64,000 bases of DNA from Acidovorax defluvii (GTDB lineage: Bacteria > Pseudomonadota > Gammaproteobacteria > Burkholderiales > Burkholderiaceae_C), in NCBI GenBank assembly GCA_003268905.1, contig QLTU01000010.1, positions 1-64,000 on the forward strand, read 5' to 3'. Positions 43,388 through 52,872 of this stretch are shown here, in pieces. Position numbers and translations under genes: made by a program. Positions within the stretch are counted from its first letter, which is position 1. Each line of letters starts with the position of its first letter. A model generated the notes under the pieces. It searched no databases. It was given only the letters and a program-made list of their open reading frames with translations, and was not told the DNA's origin.

Positions 43388-43933
43388 TCAGGCAAACAAT
43401 TCGGCATGCGCCAGCGCAAGACCATGTGCATCTTTGTCGGACAGGATGGGGCTACCACCCAAGCGCCAATCTATGCATAGATCGGTGTCGTTCCAGACGA
43501 TGCAACGCTCATGCTCTGGCGCGTAGTAATCGGTGGTTTTGTACAAGAACTCTGCCGTATCACTGAGCACCAAAAACCCATGCGCAAACCCAGGCGGCAC
43601 CCAGAGCTGGCGGTGGTTGTCGGCGCTTAGCACCTCCCCAACCCATTTGCCAAACGTCGGGGAGCTTTTGCGGATATCGACCGCCACGTCAAAAACGGCG
43701 CCCTGCGCCACGCGCACCAGCTTGCCTTGCGGTTGCTGGATCTGGTAGTGCAGGCCCCGCAGCACGCCTTTGCTACTGCGGCTGTGGTTGTCTTGCACAA
43801 ACTGGTGGTTGGTGCCAGTGGCTTCGTTGAAGGCTTTCTGATTGAAGCTCTCAAAGAAGAAGCCGCGCTCGTCGCCGAAGACTTTCGGTTCGATCAGGAC
43901 GACATCGGGAATGGCGAGGCGGGTGGCTTTCAT
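43388..43933 (-). CDS. rmlC: dTDP-4-dehydrorhamnose 3,5-epimerase
   Basis: The 181-residue cupin epimerase has FGDERGFFFESFNQ, VLRGLHYQIQQPQGKLVRV with the catalytic His, and WVPPGFAHGFLVLSD. It makes dTDP-4-keto-L-rhamnose from the RmlB product. It lies eight bases after rmlA and 19 bases before the aminotransferase, within one minus-strand operon for dTDP-sugars. Confidence 0.96.
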   Translation of the reverse strand: MKATRLAIPDVVLIEPKVFGDERGFFFESFNQKAFNEATGTNHQFVQDNHSRSSKGVLRGLHYQIQQPQGKLVRVAQGAVFDVAVDIRKSSPTFGKWVGEVLSADNHRQLWVPPGFAHGFLVLSDTAEFLYKTTDYYAPEHERCIVWNDTDLCIDWRLGGSPILSDKDAHGLALAHAELFA

Positions 43934-43941
43934 GCGGGATT

Positions 43942-44850
43942 TCAGTAGATTTTTTCTTGAACGATTCGCAGCAGATACTGCCCATAGCCGTTTTTGGCCA
44001 AAGGCTGTGCCAGGCGCACCAGTTGCTCGCTGTCGATCCAGCGCTGGCGCCAGGCGATTTCCTCGGGGCAGGCGATTTTCAGGCCCTGGCGCCGCTCCAG
44101 CGTGGCGATGAACTGGCCCGCCTCCAGCAGGCTGTCGTGGGTGCCCGTGTCCAGCCAGGCGTAGCCGCGGCCCATGATCTCGACGCCGAGTTGGCCTTGC
44201 CCAAGATACAGGCGATTGAGATCGGTGATCTCCAGCTCACCGCGTGGCGAGGGTGCCAGGGACTTGGCCAGCTCGACCACCTGGTTGTCGTAGAAGTACA
44301 GGCCGGTGACGGCGTAGTTGCTCTTGGGTGCCTTGGGCTTTTCTTCGAGCGACAGCACTTTGCCGGCGGCATCGAACTCGGCCACGCCATAGCGCTCGGG
44401 GTCTTGCACATGGTAGGCAAACACGCTGGCGCCCTGCTGGCGTTGCATGGCGTTGCCCAGCAGCAGGTGCATGTCGTGGCCATAGAACAGGTTGTCGCCC
44501 AGCACCAGCGCACTGGGGTGGTTGCCGATGAAGTCTTCGCCAATGATGAATGCCTGCGCCAGGCCGTCGGGGCTGGGCTGCACGGCGTATTGCAGGTGGA
44601 TGCCCCACTGGCTGCCGTCGCCCAGCAGCTGCTCGAAGCGCGGGGTGTCTTGCGGCGTGCTGATGATGAGGATGTCGCGGATACCCGCCAGCATGAGGGT
44701 GCTGAGCGGGTAATAGATCATGGGTTTGTCGTACACCGGCAGCAGTTGCTTGCTGATGGCCAACGTGGCGGGGTGCAGGCGCGTGCCAGAGCCGCCGGCA
44801 AGGATGATGCCTTTGCGGGTGGTGGCTGGGGTGGTTTGGAAAGTATTCAT
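43942..44850 (-). CDS. rmlA: Glucose-1-phosphate thymidylyltransferase
   Basis: The 302-residue enzyme couples glucose-1-phosphate with dTTP. The nucleotide signature is [18 protein letters not shown], then [16 protein letters not shown] and [11 protein letters not shown] with the metal-binding aspartate. It feeds both dTDP-L-rhamnose and the 3-acetamido sugar branch. The start MNTFQTTPA at 44850 is chosen; the longer frame overlaps vapC. It is separated from rmlD and rmlB by the vapBC pair, an unusual interruption of the rml cluster. Confidence 0.95.
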   Translation of the reverse strand: MNTFQTTPATTRKGIILAGGSGTRLHPATLAISKQLLPVYDKPMIYYPLSTLMLAGIRDILIISTPQDTPRFEQLLGDGSQWGIHLQYAVQPSPDGLAQAFIIGEDFIGNHPSALVLGDNLFYGHDMHLLLGNAMQRQQGASVFAYHVQDPERYGVAEFDAAGKVLSLEEKPKAPKSNYAVTGLYFYDNQVVELAKSLAPSPRGELEITDLNRLYLGQGQLGVEIMGRGYAWLDTGTHDSLLEAGQFIATLERRQGLKIACPEEIAWRQRWIDSEQLVRLAQPLAKNGYGQYLLRIVQEKIY

Positions 44851-44872
44851 GGCGGGGACTGATGACCTTGAT

Positions 44873-45241
44873 TCAGTGTTTTTTTTCGGTATGCGCCAAG
44901 CCCAATTCGGCGGCGATGGCGTGCAGCCTCTTGTCCCGCGTCCAGAGCAAATGCGCACCCAGCCGGGTGGCTGCCAGCAGGTGCATATCCACATAGCCTA
45001 TGCCGCGCCCCATCAGCGCGTGCGCGTCCATAAAAAACAGCACTTCCTTGTCGGTGGCCACCTGGAGTTGGGGCAGCGCCTGCAGCAGGCCCAGCACCTC
45101 AGCGCGTGCTTGCAAGTTTCCACATGCCAACTCTCCCACCACAAATGGATGCATATCCACCTGCCCGACCTGAAGTGCTGCCGTCAGCTCAGCTTCACCA
45201 TGGCGCAAATGGTCAATCCACACGGATGTGTCCACCAACAT
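44873..45241 (-). CDS. vapC: PIN-domain toxin, VapC family
   Basis: The 122-residue PIN domain has [12 protein letters not shown] with Asp near residue 4, the central [10 protein letters not shown] with Glu, and [19 protein letters not shown] with the later acids, the usual set for an RNA-cutting VapC. It overlaps the vapB stop (TGATG); a GTG one codon upstream is an alternative start. VapC toxins cut tRNA or rRNA until bound by the antitoxin. It lies between rmlD and rmlA in the dTDP-rhamnose operon. Confidence 0.9.
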   Translation of the reverse strand: MLVDTSVWIDHLRHGEAELTAALQVGQVDMHPFVVGELACGNLQARAEVLGLLQALPQLQVATDKEVLFFMDAHALMGRGIGYVDMHLLAATRLGAHLLWTRDKRLHAIAAELGLAHTEKKH

Positions 45242-45438
45242 CACGCTTGAGGCTCTCGGCGGCGGGGAATGGGCTGCAATTGGGGTTCGGTCCCGCCGAG
45301 CCGGGCCAGACGGCGCGCGCTCTCGCGCTGCACCAGCGCCCGGAGTGCTTCGCGGATCAACTGGGTGCGTTCAGTCAAACCACTGATCTGCTGCGCCTGC
45401 GCGAGCAATTCATCGTCAAGAGTGAGTGTGGTACGCAT
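45241..45438 (-). CDS. vapB: Ribbon-helix-helix antitoxin, VapB family
   Basis: The 65-residue protein starts MRTTLTLDDELLAQAQQIS, a ribbon-helix-helix DNA-binding strand and helix, and ends with a basic, proline-rich tail expected to wrap the toxin. It has a strong AAGGAGG ribosome site seven bases before ATG 45438. The overlap with vapC supports translational coupling. It likely represses its own promoter in the 59-base gap after rmlD. Confidence 0.9.
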   Translation of the reverse strand: MRTTLTLDDELLAQAQQISGLTERTQLIREALRALVQRESARRLARLGGTEPQLQPIPRRREPQA

Positions 45439-45497
45439 GGGTTCCTCCTTTGGACACCAGACAATGCATCGGTTGTCGCATCAAATGATGGCCGATT

Positions 45498-46391
45498 TTA
45501 TGCCAATGCCTCTTGCAGCATACGTGCCACGCCCTGCTGCCAGTGGGGCAGCGTGAGGCCGAAGGTGGCTTGCAGTTTTTGGGTATTCAGGCGCGAGTTG
45601 TGCGGGCGCCGGGCGGGCGTGGGGAAGGCACTGGTGGGCACGGGTGCCACTTCGGTTGCTTTTAATTCAATAGCAGGTTGCGCTTGTTGCGCCTGGGCTA
45701 GAACGTATTTTGCGTACAAATGCCAGTTGGTTTCGCCACTGGCCACCAGGTGGTACAGGCCGGCATCCTGCGGGCGGGCCTGCAGGTGGCGGATGGCGTG
45801 CGCGGTGACGTCGGCCAGCAGGTCGGCACCGGTGGGTGCGCCCCATTGGTCGTCGATGACGGTCAGGCGCTCGCGCTCTTGTGCCAAGCGCAGCATGGTC
45901 TTGGCGAAGTTGCCGCCGCGCGCGGCGTAGACCCAGCTGGTGCGCAGGATCAGGTGCTTGCAACCCGACTGCTGGATGCGTTGCTCGCCTTCCAGCTTGG
46001 TGCGGCCGTAGACGCTGAGCGGTGCCGGCGCATCGGTTTCCACCCAGGGGCGGGTTCCGCTGCCATCAAACACGTAGTCGGTGCTGTAGTGCACCAGCCA
46101 GGCGCCCAGGCGCGCCGCCTCTTGGGCCAGCACGCCCGGCGCAGTGGCGTTGAGGGTGCGGGCAAAGTCGGGTTCGCTTTCGGCCTTGTCCACCGCGGTG
46201 TGGGCGGCGGCGTTGACGATGATGTCGGGGCGCAGCGCGCGCACGGTGTCGGCAAGGCCTGCGGGGTTGCTGAAGTCGCCGCAGTGCTCGGTGCTGTCAA
46301 AGTCGAGTGCGGTGACCTGGCCCAGCACCGAGAGGCTGCGCTGCAGCTCCCAGCCGACCTGGCCACCTTTGCCCAAGAGGAGGATGTTCAT
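45498..46391 (-). CDS. rmlD: dTDP-4-dehydrorhamnose reductase
   Basis: The 297-residue short-chain reductase has an N-terminal [17 protein letters not shown](P)-binding loop, [23 protein letters not shown] with the catalytic Tyr and Lys, and the C-terminal [18 protein letters not shown]. It performs the last step to dTDP-L-rhamnose. Residues near 245-262 ([15 protein letters not shown]) are encoded by the dispersed palindromic repeat. The ATG at 46391 overlaps the rmlB stop (ATGA). Confidence 0.95.
   Translation of the reverse strand: MNILLLGKGGQVGWELQRSLSVLGQVTALDFDSTEHCGDFSNPAGLADTVRALRPDIIVNAAAHTAVDKAESEPDFARTLNATAPGVLAQEAARLGAWLVHYSTDYVFDGSGTRPWVETDAPAPLSVYGRTKLEGEQRIQQSGCKHLILRTSWVYAARGGNFAKTMLRLAQERERLTVIDDQWGAPTGADLLADVTAHAIRHLQARPQDAGLYHLVASGETNWHLYAKYVLAQAQQAQPAIELKATEVAPVPTSAFPTPARRPHNSRLNTQKLQATFGLTLPHWQQGVARMLQEALA
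45657..45720 (-). repeat. Dispersed palindromic repeat, copy inside rmlD
   Basis: On the minus strand this copy reads TTCTAGCCCAGG, then CAACAAGCGCAACC, then TGCTATTGAATTA. It is translated [15 protein letters not shown], in the same frame as the copy in the kinase gene (PLAQQQKAQGAIVLG). Confidence 0.65.
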
Positions 46392-47485
46392 GCGCTGGCG
46401 GGGGCAGAGGCAGAGGCGCAGGCAGGGGCTTGCGCGTATTGGGTCTGCATCCATTCGCGGTAGGCGCCGGTCTGCACGTTGGCCACCCAGTCGGCGTTGT
46501 CCAGGTACCACTGCACGGTTTTGCGGATGCCGGTTTCAAAGGTCTCGGCGGGCTTCCAGCCCAGTTCGCGTTCAATCTTGCGGGCGTCGATGGCATAGCG
46601 GCGGTCGTGGCCGGGGCGGTCTTTGACGTAGGTGATCTGGCTGCGGTAGCTTTGCCCGTCGGTGCGGGGGCGCAGTTCGTCGAGCAAAGCGCACACGGTG
46701 TTGACGATGTCGATGTTGGGTTTTTCGTTCCAGCCGCCCACGTTGTAGGTTTCACCCAGCTTGCCCGCTTCGAGCACGCGGCGGATGGCGCTGCAGTGGT
46801 CGCGCACGTAGAGCCAGTCGCGCACCTGCATGCCGTCGCCGTACACGGGCAGGTTTTTACCGGCCAGGGCGTTGACGATCATGAGGGGGATGAGTTTTTC
46901 TGGAAAGTGCAGCGGGCCGTAGTTGTTGCTGCAGTTGGTGGTGAGCACGGGCAGGCCGTAGGTGTGGTGCCAGGCGCGTACGAGGTGGTCGCTGGCGGCC
47001 TTGCTGGCCGAGTACGGGCTGTTGGGCTCGTAGGTGTGCTCTTCGGTAAACGCGGGCGCATTGGCCGACAGGGTGCCGTAGACCTCGTCGGTACTCACAT
47101 GCAGGAACTTGAATGCTTCTCTATTGATAGCTGGTAGCGCTTGCCAGTAGTGCCGTACGGCCTCCAAAAGCCTGAAGGTGCCCAGCACGTTGGTCTGGAT
47201 GAAGTCTTCGGGGCCGTGGATGGAGCGGTCTACGTGCGATTCGGCCGCAAAGTTGATCACGGCGCGCGGCTGGTGCTGCGCCAGCAGGCGGGCCACCAGG
47301 GCGGTGTCGCCAATGTCGCCTTGCACGAAGACGTGGCGCGCATCGCCTTGCAGGCTGGCCAAGTTGTGCAGGTTGCCTGCGTAGGTGAGTTTGTCGAGGT
47401 TGAGCACCGGCTCGTCGCAGGTGGCAAGCCAGTCAAGAACAAAGTTGGCGCCAATGAAGCCGGCGCCGCCGGTGACAAGAATCAT
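46388..47485 (-). CDS. rmlB: dTDP-glucose 4,6-dehydratase
   Basis: The 365-residue enzyme converts dTDP-glucose to dTDP-4-keto-6-deoxyglucose. Motifs are [14 protein letters not shown] at the N-terminus, HVSTDEVYG, and [15 protein letters not shown] with catalytic Tyr and Lys. It is first in the minus-strand dTDP-sugar operon, and its product is the branch point between rhamnose and the 3-acetamido sugar. The C-terminal tail is an alanine/serine run of about ten residues. The loop residues [13 protein letters not shown] match the dispersed repeat pattern. Confidence 0.96.
   Translation of the reverse strand: MILVTGGAGFIGANFVLDWLATCDEPVLNLDKLTYAGNLHNLASLQGDARHVFVQGDIGDTALVARLLAQHQPRAVINFAAESHVDRSIHGPEDFIQTNVLGTFRLLEAVRHYWQALPAINREAFKFLHVSTDEVYGTLSANAPAFTEEHTYEPNSPYSASKAASDHLVRAWHHTYGLPVLTTNCSNNYGPLHFPEKLIPLMIVNALAGKNLPVYGDGMQVRDWLYVRDHCSAIRRVLEAGKLGETYNVGGWNEKPNIDIVNTVCALLDELRPRTDGQSYRSQITYVKDRPGHDRRYAIDARKIERELGWKPAETFETGIRKTVQWYLDNADWVANVQTGAYREWMQTQYAQAPACASASAPASA
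47113..47150 (-). repeat. Dispersed palindromic repeat, partial copy inside rmlB
   Basis: On the minus strand this partial copy reads GGCAAGCGCTACCAGCTATC followed by AATAGAG. It is translated [10 protein letters not shown], in the same frame as the other coding copies. Only the right half of the element is recognisable. Confidence 0.45.
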
Positions 47486-47713
47486 GATGTGAACCGAGGA
47501 AGCAGCCTGTCGGCAAAGTGGCGAATTATCCCACCCGCTCGCGGCACGCACGTAACCAAGCGCAGCGCTTGCCCGGCACGACCGGCGCCAGCCGCGTCGA
47601 CTGCACTTTTAGGAGCACACCCCTACACCGGCCGCCCCACGCGGCGTAAAGTGCATTTTTGTGCCAGCGGCAAGGGGCCCTGGCAACCCACCCTTACCCA
47701 TTCCGGAGTCCCC

Positions 47714-48340
47714 ATGGCCAAGAAAATGCAAAAGACCAGCAACGACAAAAAGCAGAGCAATGCCCAACTGTCCAGCACCGTCAAGGATTCGGCGCAGCAA
47801 ATCTGGCTGGCGGGCCTGGGGGCCTTCTCGAAGGCACAAGAAGAAGGTGGCAAGGTGTTTGAAGCCCTGGTCAAGGAAGGCATGACCATTCAGCGCAAGA
47901 CGCAGGCCGTGGCCGAAGAGAAGATTACTGAAGCCACCAACCGCATGACGCACATGGCCAGCGACATCGGCTCCAAGGCCCAGGGGCAGTGGGACAAGCT
48001 GGAGAACATTTTTGAAGAGCGTGTGGCCAAGGCCCTCGGCAAGCTGGGTGTGCCCTCGGCCCGCGACATCGAGGCGCTGCATGCACGCATCGAGGCGCTG
48101 ACCAAGGCTGTGGGCAAATCCGCAAGCGCAAAGACCACGGCGAAGCCGGCAGCCAAGACCGCCGCCATAGCCAAACCTGCCGCACCGTTGGCAACCAAGG
48201 CCGCCCCGCGCAAGGCAGCCGCCAAGCCCGCAGCCAAGCCCGCCGTGAAAGCGGCTGCCGCCAAAAAGGCCGCTGCAAAGCCGCGCACGCCTGCGGCCCC
48301 CAAGGCCGTTGCTGCGCCAGACACACCCTTAGGCAACTGA
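47714..48340 (+). CDS. Polyhydroxyalkanoate granule-associated phasin, PhaF/PhaI-like
   Basis: The 208-residue protein has a phasin domain (SAQQIWLAGLGAFSKAQEEG, then amphipathic helices up to about residue 120, including WDKLENIFEERVAKALGKLG) and a tail of alanine/lysine/proline repeats (about 130-200) like PhaF, which binds DNA. Phasins coat PHA granules. The start at 47714 has CGGAG upstream; the longer frame to 47141 is a shadow of rmlB. A strong terminator follows, and a PhaD-like regulator gene lies downstream. Confidence 0.88.
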   Translation: MAKKMQKTSNDKKQSNAQLSSTVKDSAQQIWLAGLGAFSKAQEEGGKVFEALVKEGMTIQRKTQAVAEEKITEATNRMTHMASDIGSKAQGQWDKLENIFEERVAKALGKLGVPSARDIEALHARIEALTKAVGKSASAKTTAKPAAKTAAIAKPAAPLATKAAPRKAAAKPAAKPAVKAAAAKKAAAKPRTPAAPKAVAAPDTPLGN

Positions 48341-48392
48341 GCACACTGCAGGCACACCGGGCCCATCCCTGGGGCCACGCGCCTGGGTCAAA

Positions 48393-48427
48393 GCGACTGA
48401 CACGCCCGTGCGTGCAGTCGCTTTTTT
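48393..48427 (+). terminator. Rho-independent terminator of the phasin gene
   Basis: The stem GCGACTG/CAGTCGC, extended by an inner CACG/CGTG pair, is followed by TTTTTT. It lies about 52 bases past the phasin stop. Confidence 0.9.
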
Positions 48428-48504
48428 CTTGCCTCCTCCATGCGCCACCGCAGCGTGGCAACCGGGCCGATGCGCCCGCAAGCGGCACCAGCGCTGCGCC
48501 TCGA

Positions 48505-48519
48505 TGCTGCATTGCAGCA
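48505..48519. promoter_or_regulatory. Inverted repeat CTGC-N3-GCAG
   Basis: The palindrome TGCTGCATTGCAGCA lies 64 bases before the PhaD-like start codon. It fits the CTGC-N3/4-GCAG pattern reported for PhaR, the PHA-granule regulator, and could equally be an operator for the adjacent TetR protein. Binding is inference. Confidence 0.55.
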
Positions 48520-48583
48520 AATGCAGCTCGGTTAGAGTAGCCACAAGAGAGCAAAAAACAACGACATCAAAGGGCATGCATCC

Positions 48584-49246
48584 ATGGTGAAGAAAGCGCC
48601 GCGCCGCACTGCCGAACGCATCCTGGAAGCATCGCTGGACCTGTTCAACCGGTTTGGCGAACCCAACGTTTCCACCACGCTCATCTCGGCCGAGCTGCGC
48701 ATCAGCCCCGGCAATCTTTACTACCACTACCCGGCCAAGGACGAGCTCATCAATGCGCTCTTTGACCGGTATGAACACGCGCTGAACGAATTGCTGGGTG
48801 CCGGCGACAGCGTGCGCAATGTGGAGGACGCCTGGTTTTTCATGCACACGCTGTTTGAAATCATCTGGCAATACCGCTTTTTGTACCGCGATCTCAATGA
48901 CTTGCTGTCCAAGAACCGCCGGCTGGAAACACATTTCCAGACCATCCTGAAAAGCAAGACCCGCGCGGTGCGGGCCATGCTCGACAGCATGGGCCGCGCA
49001 GGCGCCTTGCGCATCGAAGCGAGCGACCAGAAGGCCACTGCCACCAGCATGGTGGTGGTGCTGACCTATTGGCTCAGCTTCGAATATGTGCAGGACCCAC
49101 GCCACGCACTCGAGCCCGAGAGCGCCCAGGCCGCAATGCAGCGGGGAGCGCACCATGCGCTGACCCTGCTCATGCCGTATCTGGAAGACGGACAACGGGC
49201 GCATCTGCAGCACATCGTGGCCGCCTACGCGCCAGCAAATGGCTAA
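48584..49246 (+). CDS. TetR-family regulator, PhaD-like
   Basis: The 220-residue regulator has the HTH region STTLISAELRISPGNLYYHY at about residues 31-50, followed by PAKDELINALFDRYEHAL. The run FNRFGEPNVST plus ISPGNLYYH and the QYRFLYRDLNDLL segment closely resemble Pseudomonas PhaD, which controls phasin genes. Its place just after a phasin gene supports a role in PHA metabolism. The ligand-binding half is helical. Start ATG 48584 has only a weak Shine-Dalgarno. Confidence 0.85.
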   Translation: MVKKAPRRTAERILEASLDLFNRFGEPNVSTTLISAELRISPGNLYYHYPAKDELINALFDRYEHALNELLGAGDSVRNVEDAWFFMHTLFEIIWQYRFLYRDLNDLLSKNRRLETHFQTILKSKTRAVRAMLDSMGRAGALRIEASDQKATATSMVVVLTYWLSFEYVQDPRHALEPESAQAAMQRGAHHALTLLMPYLEDGQRAHLQHIVAAYAPANG

Positions 49247-49283
49247 ACGCCAAGCGCAACAACCCCTACCGAGGAGATACACC

Positions 49284-50060
49284 ATGGCCCGATGGACCCC
49301 TTTCCCCCATGCTGGTGACTACCGGTTTGATGTGGCCAGCGTGAAGAATCTGTGGAGCCAGCTGCACTGCGGCGATGCCGAGCCCTGCCCCCACGATGCC
49401 GCCGTGCTGCAGGCCTGGGCCCTGTACCACAACGGCGAATTTGAGCAAGCGGCGGCAGCGGGCCTGGGCGCAGGCGGGCCGGGCATCACGGTGGCCAACA
49501 AGGCCACCGCAATTTACGCCAACTACCTTGAGCCCAAGGAAAAAACCCGCCTTGATCTGTTCATGCAGGTGGCCGAGCGCGCCCAAGCCCAGGCGGTCCA
49601 GGAGCCAGCCAACGCCAACGCTTGGTACTGGCATGCCTACGCACTGGGCCGCTACAGCCAGGGCATCAGCGTGGGCAAGGCGCTGGCACAAGGGCTGGGC
49701 GGCAAGGTCAAGAATGCGCTGGAGACAGCCATTGCCCTGTCGCCCCGACATGCCGATGCCCGGATTGCACTGGGCACCTTCCATGCCGAGGTGATCGACA
49801 AGGTGGGCGCGCTGATTGGCGGCATGACCTATGGTGCCAAGAAAGACACAAGCCTTCAGTTGTTTCAGGAGGCGCTGCGGATCCACCCGGGCTCAGCCAT
49901 TGGCATGATCGAATATGCCAACGCGCTGGTGATGCTGGAAGGCGAGCCAAAAATGCAGCAGGCCACGCAGCTATATGAGCAGGCTGCTGCCTGTGAGCCC
50001 CGGGATGCGCGAGAGCGCCTCGACGTGGAAATGGCGCGCGTCGAACTGGAAGCAGACTGA
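49284..50060 (+). CDS. TPR-like helical-repeat protein of unknown function
   Basis: The 258-residue protein is alpha-helical with TPR-type repeats, for example AVLQAWALYHNGEFEQAAAAG near residue 36, ANAWYWHAYALGRYSQG near 112 and SLQLFQEALRIHPGSAIGMIEYANAL near 190. No signal peptide is seen, so it should be cytoplasmic and bind protein partners. The start at 49284 has GAGGAG eight bases upstream; an earlier in-frame ATG at 49239 overlaps the regulator gene. It follows the PhaD-like gene by 37 bases, perhaps in one transcript. Function unknown. Confidence 0.75.
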   Translation: MARWTPFPHAGDYRFDVASVKNLWSQLHCGDAEPCPHDAAVLQAWALYHNGEFEQAAAAGLGAGGPGITVANKATAIYANYLEPKEKTRLDLFMQVAERAQAQAVQEPANANAWYWHAYALGRYSQGISVGKALAQGLGGKVKNALETAIALSPRHADARIALGTFHAEVIDKVGALIGGMTYGAKKDTSLQLFQEALRIHPGSAIGMIEYANALVMLEGEPKMQQATQLYEQAAACEPRDARERLDVEMARVELEAD

Positions 50061-50115
50061 AAGCATGGGCCAGCGCACCCGGTGCGGTGCAGTGGCAAGG
50101 CCCGGAGTGACTGGC

Positions 50116-50880
50116 TCAGCCGAAACGCCGTGCGGCGATCTCCAGCAGGCCGTCAAAAATCAGGTTGTCCACCAGCTCAAATGGGCGCGTCATGCTGGGC
50201 GCCATTTTCCAGCCGGCACCACCGGTCATGACGCACGCCGGCTCGGCGCCGCAGTGGGCCATGACATGCTGCACCATGCGCTCGACCGCCCCGGCAATGG
50301 CATAGGTGCCGCCGCTGGTCAAAGCATCGCTGGTGTTGGTGGGAAAAAGGCGCACCTCGCCCGTGGGCACATGCAGGCCGGCCGTGCCGGCCTCCAGGGC
50401 GCGCAGCATGATGCCGTGGCCGGGCAGGATCAGGCCGCCCAGAAAGCGCCCTTCTGTGTCGATGCATTCCACGGTGACCGCCGTGCCCACCATCACCACC
50501 ACGATGGGGCGCGCGGGGCTCTTTGCCAGCACATGGTGGCGCGCACCGATCATGGCCACCCAGCGGTCCGAGCCCAGGCGTGAAGGGTAGTCGTAGCCGT
50601 TGGTGACACCGGCCTCCTGCGCAGACGACACCACCCATTGCGCCGGCACATCCCACAGTTCCATCTGGTCTTGCACGCGGCGTTTGACGGCATCGCCCGC
50701 CACCACGCACCCCAGCATGCGGCTGGGCGCCGGCAGCTGCGCCCACGAGCCTTCGGCCAGGCGGTCGATGTGATCCAGGAACTCGGCGCCGTGCGCCAGC
50801 AACGCAGCGCCCGGGCGGTGAGCGTCGTACAACGCCCATTTGAGACGCGTGTTGCCGACGTCGATGGCCAAAAATGTCAT
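50116..50880 (-). CDS. coaX: Type III pantothenate kinase
   Basis: The 254-residue kinase has [15 protein letters not shown] (phosphate-binding loop) at the N-terminus, a central [11 protein letters not shown] region, [15 protein letters not shown] and [15 protein letters not shown]. It makes 4-phosphopantothenate, the first step of coenzyme A synthesis, with a monovalent cation as cofactor. Usually found next to birA, but here the neighbours are unrelated and convergent. Start ATG 50880 is standard. Confidence 0.93.
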   Translation of the reverse strand: MTFLAIDVGNTRLKWALYDAHRPGAALLAHGAEFLDHIDRLAEGSWAQLPAPSRMLGCVVAGDAVKRRVQDQMELWDVPAQWVVSSAQEAGVTNGYDYPSRLGSDRWVAMIGARHHVLAKSPARPIVVVMVGTAVTVECIDTEGRFLGGLILPGHGIMLRALEAGTAGLHVPTGEVRLFPTNTSDALTSGGTYAIAGAVERMVQHVMAHCGAEPACVMTGGAGWKMAPSMTRPFELVDNLIFDGLLEIAARRFG

Positions 50881-51094
50881 GCGGCGGATTATCCAGAGTT
50901 TTTATTCCCCCCATTTGCACTTTTCGCAGGCAAGGTTGGCACCCCAACCCAGCCACCCGCACTGGGTGCGTGGCGACAAGCAGCAAGACCGGTACGACGG
51001 GTGCGCACGAGATCAGGCACTTGTCTGACATGGCGCGCAGCACCTGTTGGACTACAGTAACCGTTCAATACTTTGCAACCACAGGAGAATCGAC

Positions 51095-51580
51095 ATGGGT
51101 TTATTCAGTTTCATCAAAGAAGCGGGCGAAAAACTTTTTGGCGGCAAGGACGCAGAGGCGGCAACGCTGAACAACCCCGCGGCCACCGAAGAACTCAACG
51201 CCAAGGCGGCCAAGGCCATCGAGACCTACATCGCATCGCAGAACCTGGGCGCCAGCAACGTGCAGGTGGCGTTTGACGGCGCGCAGGGCAAGGTCACCGT
51301 AAAAGGCACGGCACCCACGCAATCGGCCAAGGAAAAAATCACCCTGTGCTGCGGCAACGTGGCCAATGTCACCAGTGTGGACAACCAGATGGATGTGACC
51401 AACCCCGAGCCCGAAGCCCAGTACCACGACGTGGTGCGCGGCGATACGCTCTCGGCCATTGCCAAGAAGTTCTATGGCGATGCCAACAAGTACCCGCAGA
51501 TCTTCGAGGCCAACAAGCCCATGCTGACCCACCCCGACAAGATTTACCCCGGTCAGAAACTGCGCATTCCGCCCGTTTAA
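51095..51580 (+). CDS. kbp: Potassium-binding BON-LysM protein Kbp (YgaU)
   Basis: The 161-residue protein starts MGLFSFIKEAGEKLFGGKD, as Kbp does. It has a BON domain at about 25-95 (VQVAFDGAQGKVTVKGTAP) and a LysM domain at about 108-159 (YHDVVRGDTLSAIAKKFYG, GQKLRIPPV). In Escherichia coli Kbp is a cytoplasmic potassium sensor needed for normal growth in high potassium. AGGAG lies eight bases before ATG 51095. It is followed by a strong bidirectional terminator. Confidence 0.92.
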   Translation: MGLFSFIKEAGEKLFGGKDAEAATLNNPAATEELNAKAAKAIETYIASQNLGASNVQVAFDGAQGKVTVKGTAPTQSAKEKITLCCGNVANVTSVDNQMDVTNPEPEAQYHDVVRGDTLSAIAKKFYGDANKYPQIFEANKPMLTHPDKIYPGQKLRIPPV

Positions 51581-51608
51581 GGGCCCTGGGGCGCTTCAGC
51601 CTCTCAAG

Positions 51609-51647
51609 AAAAAAGCGGGCCCCTCCAACCGGAGGGGCCCGCTTTTT
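51609..51647. terminator. Bidirectional rho-independent terminator
   Basis: A 13-base stem, AGCGGGCCCCTCC with loop AACC (51614-51642), is flanked by A- and T-runs. It lies between the convergent kbp and persulfide dioxygenase genes and can serve both. Confidence 0.94.
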
Positions 51648-51663
51648 CATGGAGCAGCGCCGT

Positions 51664-52776
51664 TCACCCTTGGCGCCAGGGCAGCCCCTGCCTGCGCCAG
51701 CCGCCCTTTTTGCCACGCTGCGCATGGCTGTCGGGGTCGCCCTCAAAGCCTTCGAGGATGTTGTAGGCGGTGATGCCCAGGTCGGTCGCGCGGCGCGCGG
51801 CGGCCACCGAGCGCACGCCGCTGCGGCACAGCAGCACGGCGCGGCCACCTTCGGGCACGGCGGCGCGCAACTGTGCGTCGAAATCGGCATTCATCACCAT
51901 GCCGGGCCATTGCTTCCAGGCCACGGCAATGGCGCCGGGCACCTGCCCTACCCATTCGCGCTCGGCATCGCTGCGCACATCGATCAGCACGGCCTGCCCG
52001 TCCTGCACCCATTGCCACGCCAGATGGGCCGACACATCGCCCGCATAGCCCTCGGCCGCGCGGGGAGCCTGCAGGGTGGCGCCATCGGCATCGTGCCGCA
52101 GGCCCGAGTGCTGGTTGGCGGGCACCGCCTCGTCGATTCGGCGCGGGCGCGGCAGATGCAGCGACTCCATCAGCGCCACAAACTCGGCCTGGCTGCGCCC
52201 GGCCACGCGGGCGTTGCCGGCCTTTTCGGCGCCGATGGTGGAGTGGCTGCGCCCGTTGTAATCGTGGCCGGGCCAGACGGTGGTGCCCTCGGGCAAGGCA
52301 AACAGCACGCCGGTGATGCTGCGGTAAAGGTCGGCCGCGCTGCCCGACTGGAAATCGGTGCGGCCGCAGCCGTTGATGAGCAGGGTATCGCCGGTAAAGA
52401 CATGGTCGCGCCACCGGTACGACATGCTGCCCGCCGTGTGGCCGGGGGTGTGCAAGGCCTGCAGGGTTTCGCCGCCAAAGGCCAGCGTTTCGCCATCCAC
52501 CAGTTGCACCGCCGCCGTGCCGATGCCGCAGCCCGCGGGCACCGCCGTGCGCGCCCCGGTGTGCTCGGCCAGTCGGCCCGCGCTGGTGATGTGGTCGGCG
52601 TGCGCATGGGTTTCCACTGCCCAGCGCAGCGTGAGGTGGTGCGACTGCAGCACCGCCAGATCGCGGTCGAGCTGCTCGTCCACCGGGTCGATGATCAGCG
52701 CATCGCGCGTGGCGGGGTCGTGCAGGATGTAGGTGTAGGTGCTGGAAGCGGGGTCAAACAACTGCAGGGGAATCAT
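51664..52776 (-). CDS. Persulfide dioxygenase-rhodanese fusion
   Basis: The 370-residue protein joins an ETHE1-like metallo-beta-lactamase domain (1 to about 240; THAHADH with His57, His59, Asp61, His62, and HTPGHTAGS) to a C-terminal rhodanese domain (about 255-350; Cys317 in LLCRSGVRS). Such fusions oxidise glutathione persulfide and move sulfur between thiosulfate, sulfite and glutathione. The start at 52776 is chosen; ATG 52785 is three codons upstream. It probably detoxifies sulfide. Neighbours are unrelated. Confidence 0.85.
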   Translation of the reverse strand: MIPLQLFDPASSTYTYILHDPATRDALIIDPVDEQLDRDLAVLQSHHLTLRWAVETHAHADHITSAGRLAEHTGARTAVPAGCGIGTAAVQLVDGETLAFGGETLQALHTPGHTAGSMSYRWRDHVFTGDTLLINGCGRTDFQSGSAADLYRSITGVLFALPEGTTVWPGHDYNGRSHSTIGAEKAGNARVAGRSQAEFVALMESLHLPRPRRIDEAVPANQHSGLRHDADGATLQAPRAAEGYAGDVSAHLAWQWVQDGQAVLIDVRSDAEREWVGQVPGAIAVAWKQWPGMVMNADFDAQLRAAVPEGGRAVLLCRSGVRSVAAARRATDLGITAYNILEGFEGDPDSHAQRGKKGGWRRQGLPWRQG

Positions 52777-52872
52777 GGTGGGCATCCAGGCGATGGGATT
52801 CAGGCGGAACGGACCGCCATTTTGCCGCGCACTGCCCTGGACTTCCAACCCTGGCCGTGCGTTGCTGCGCGC

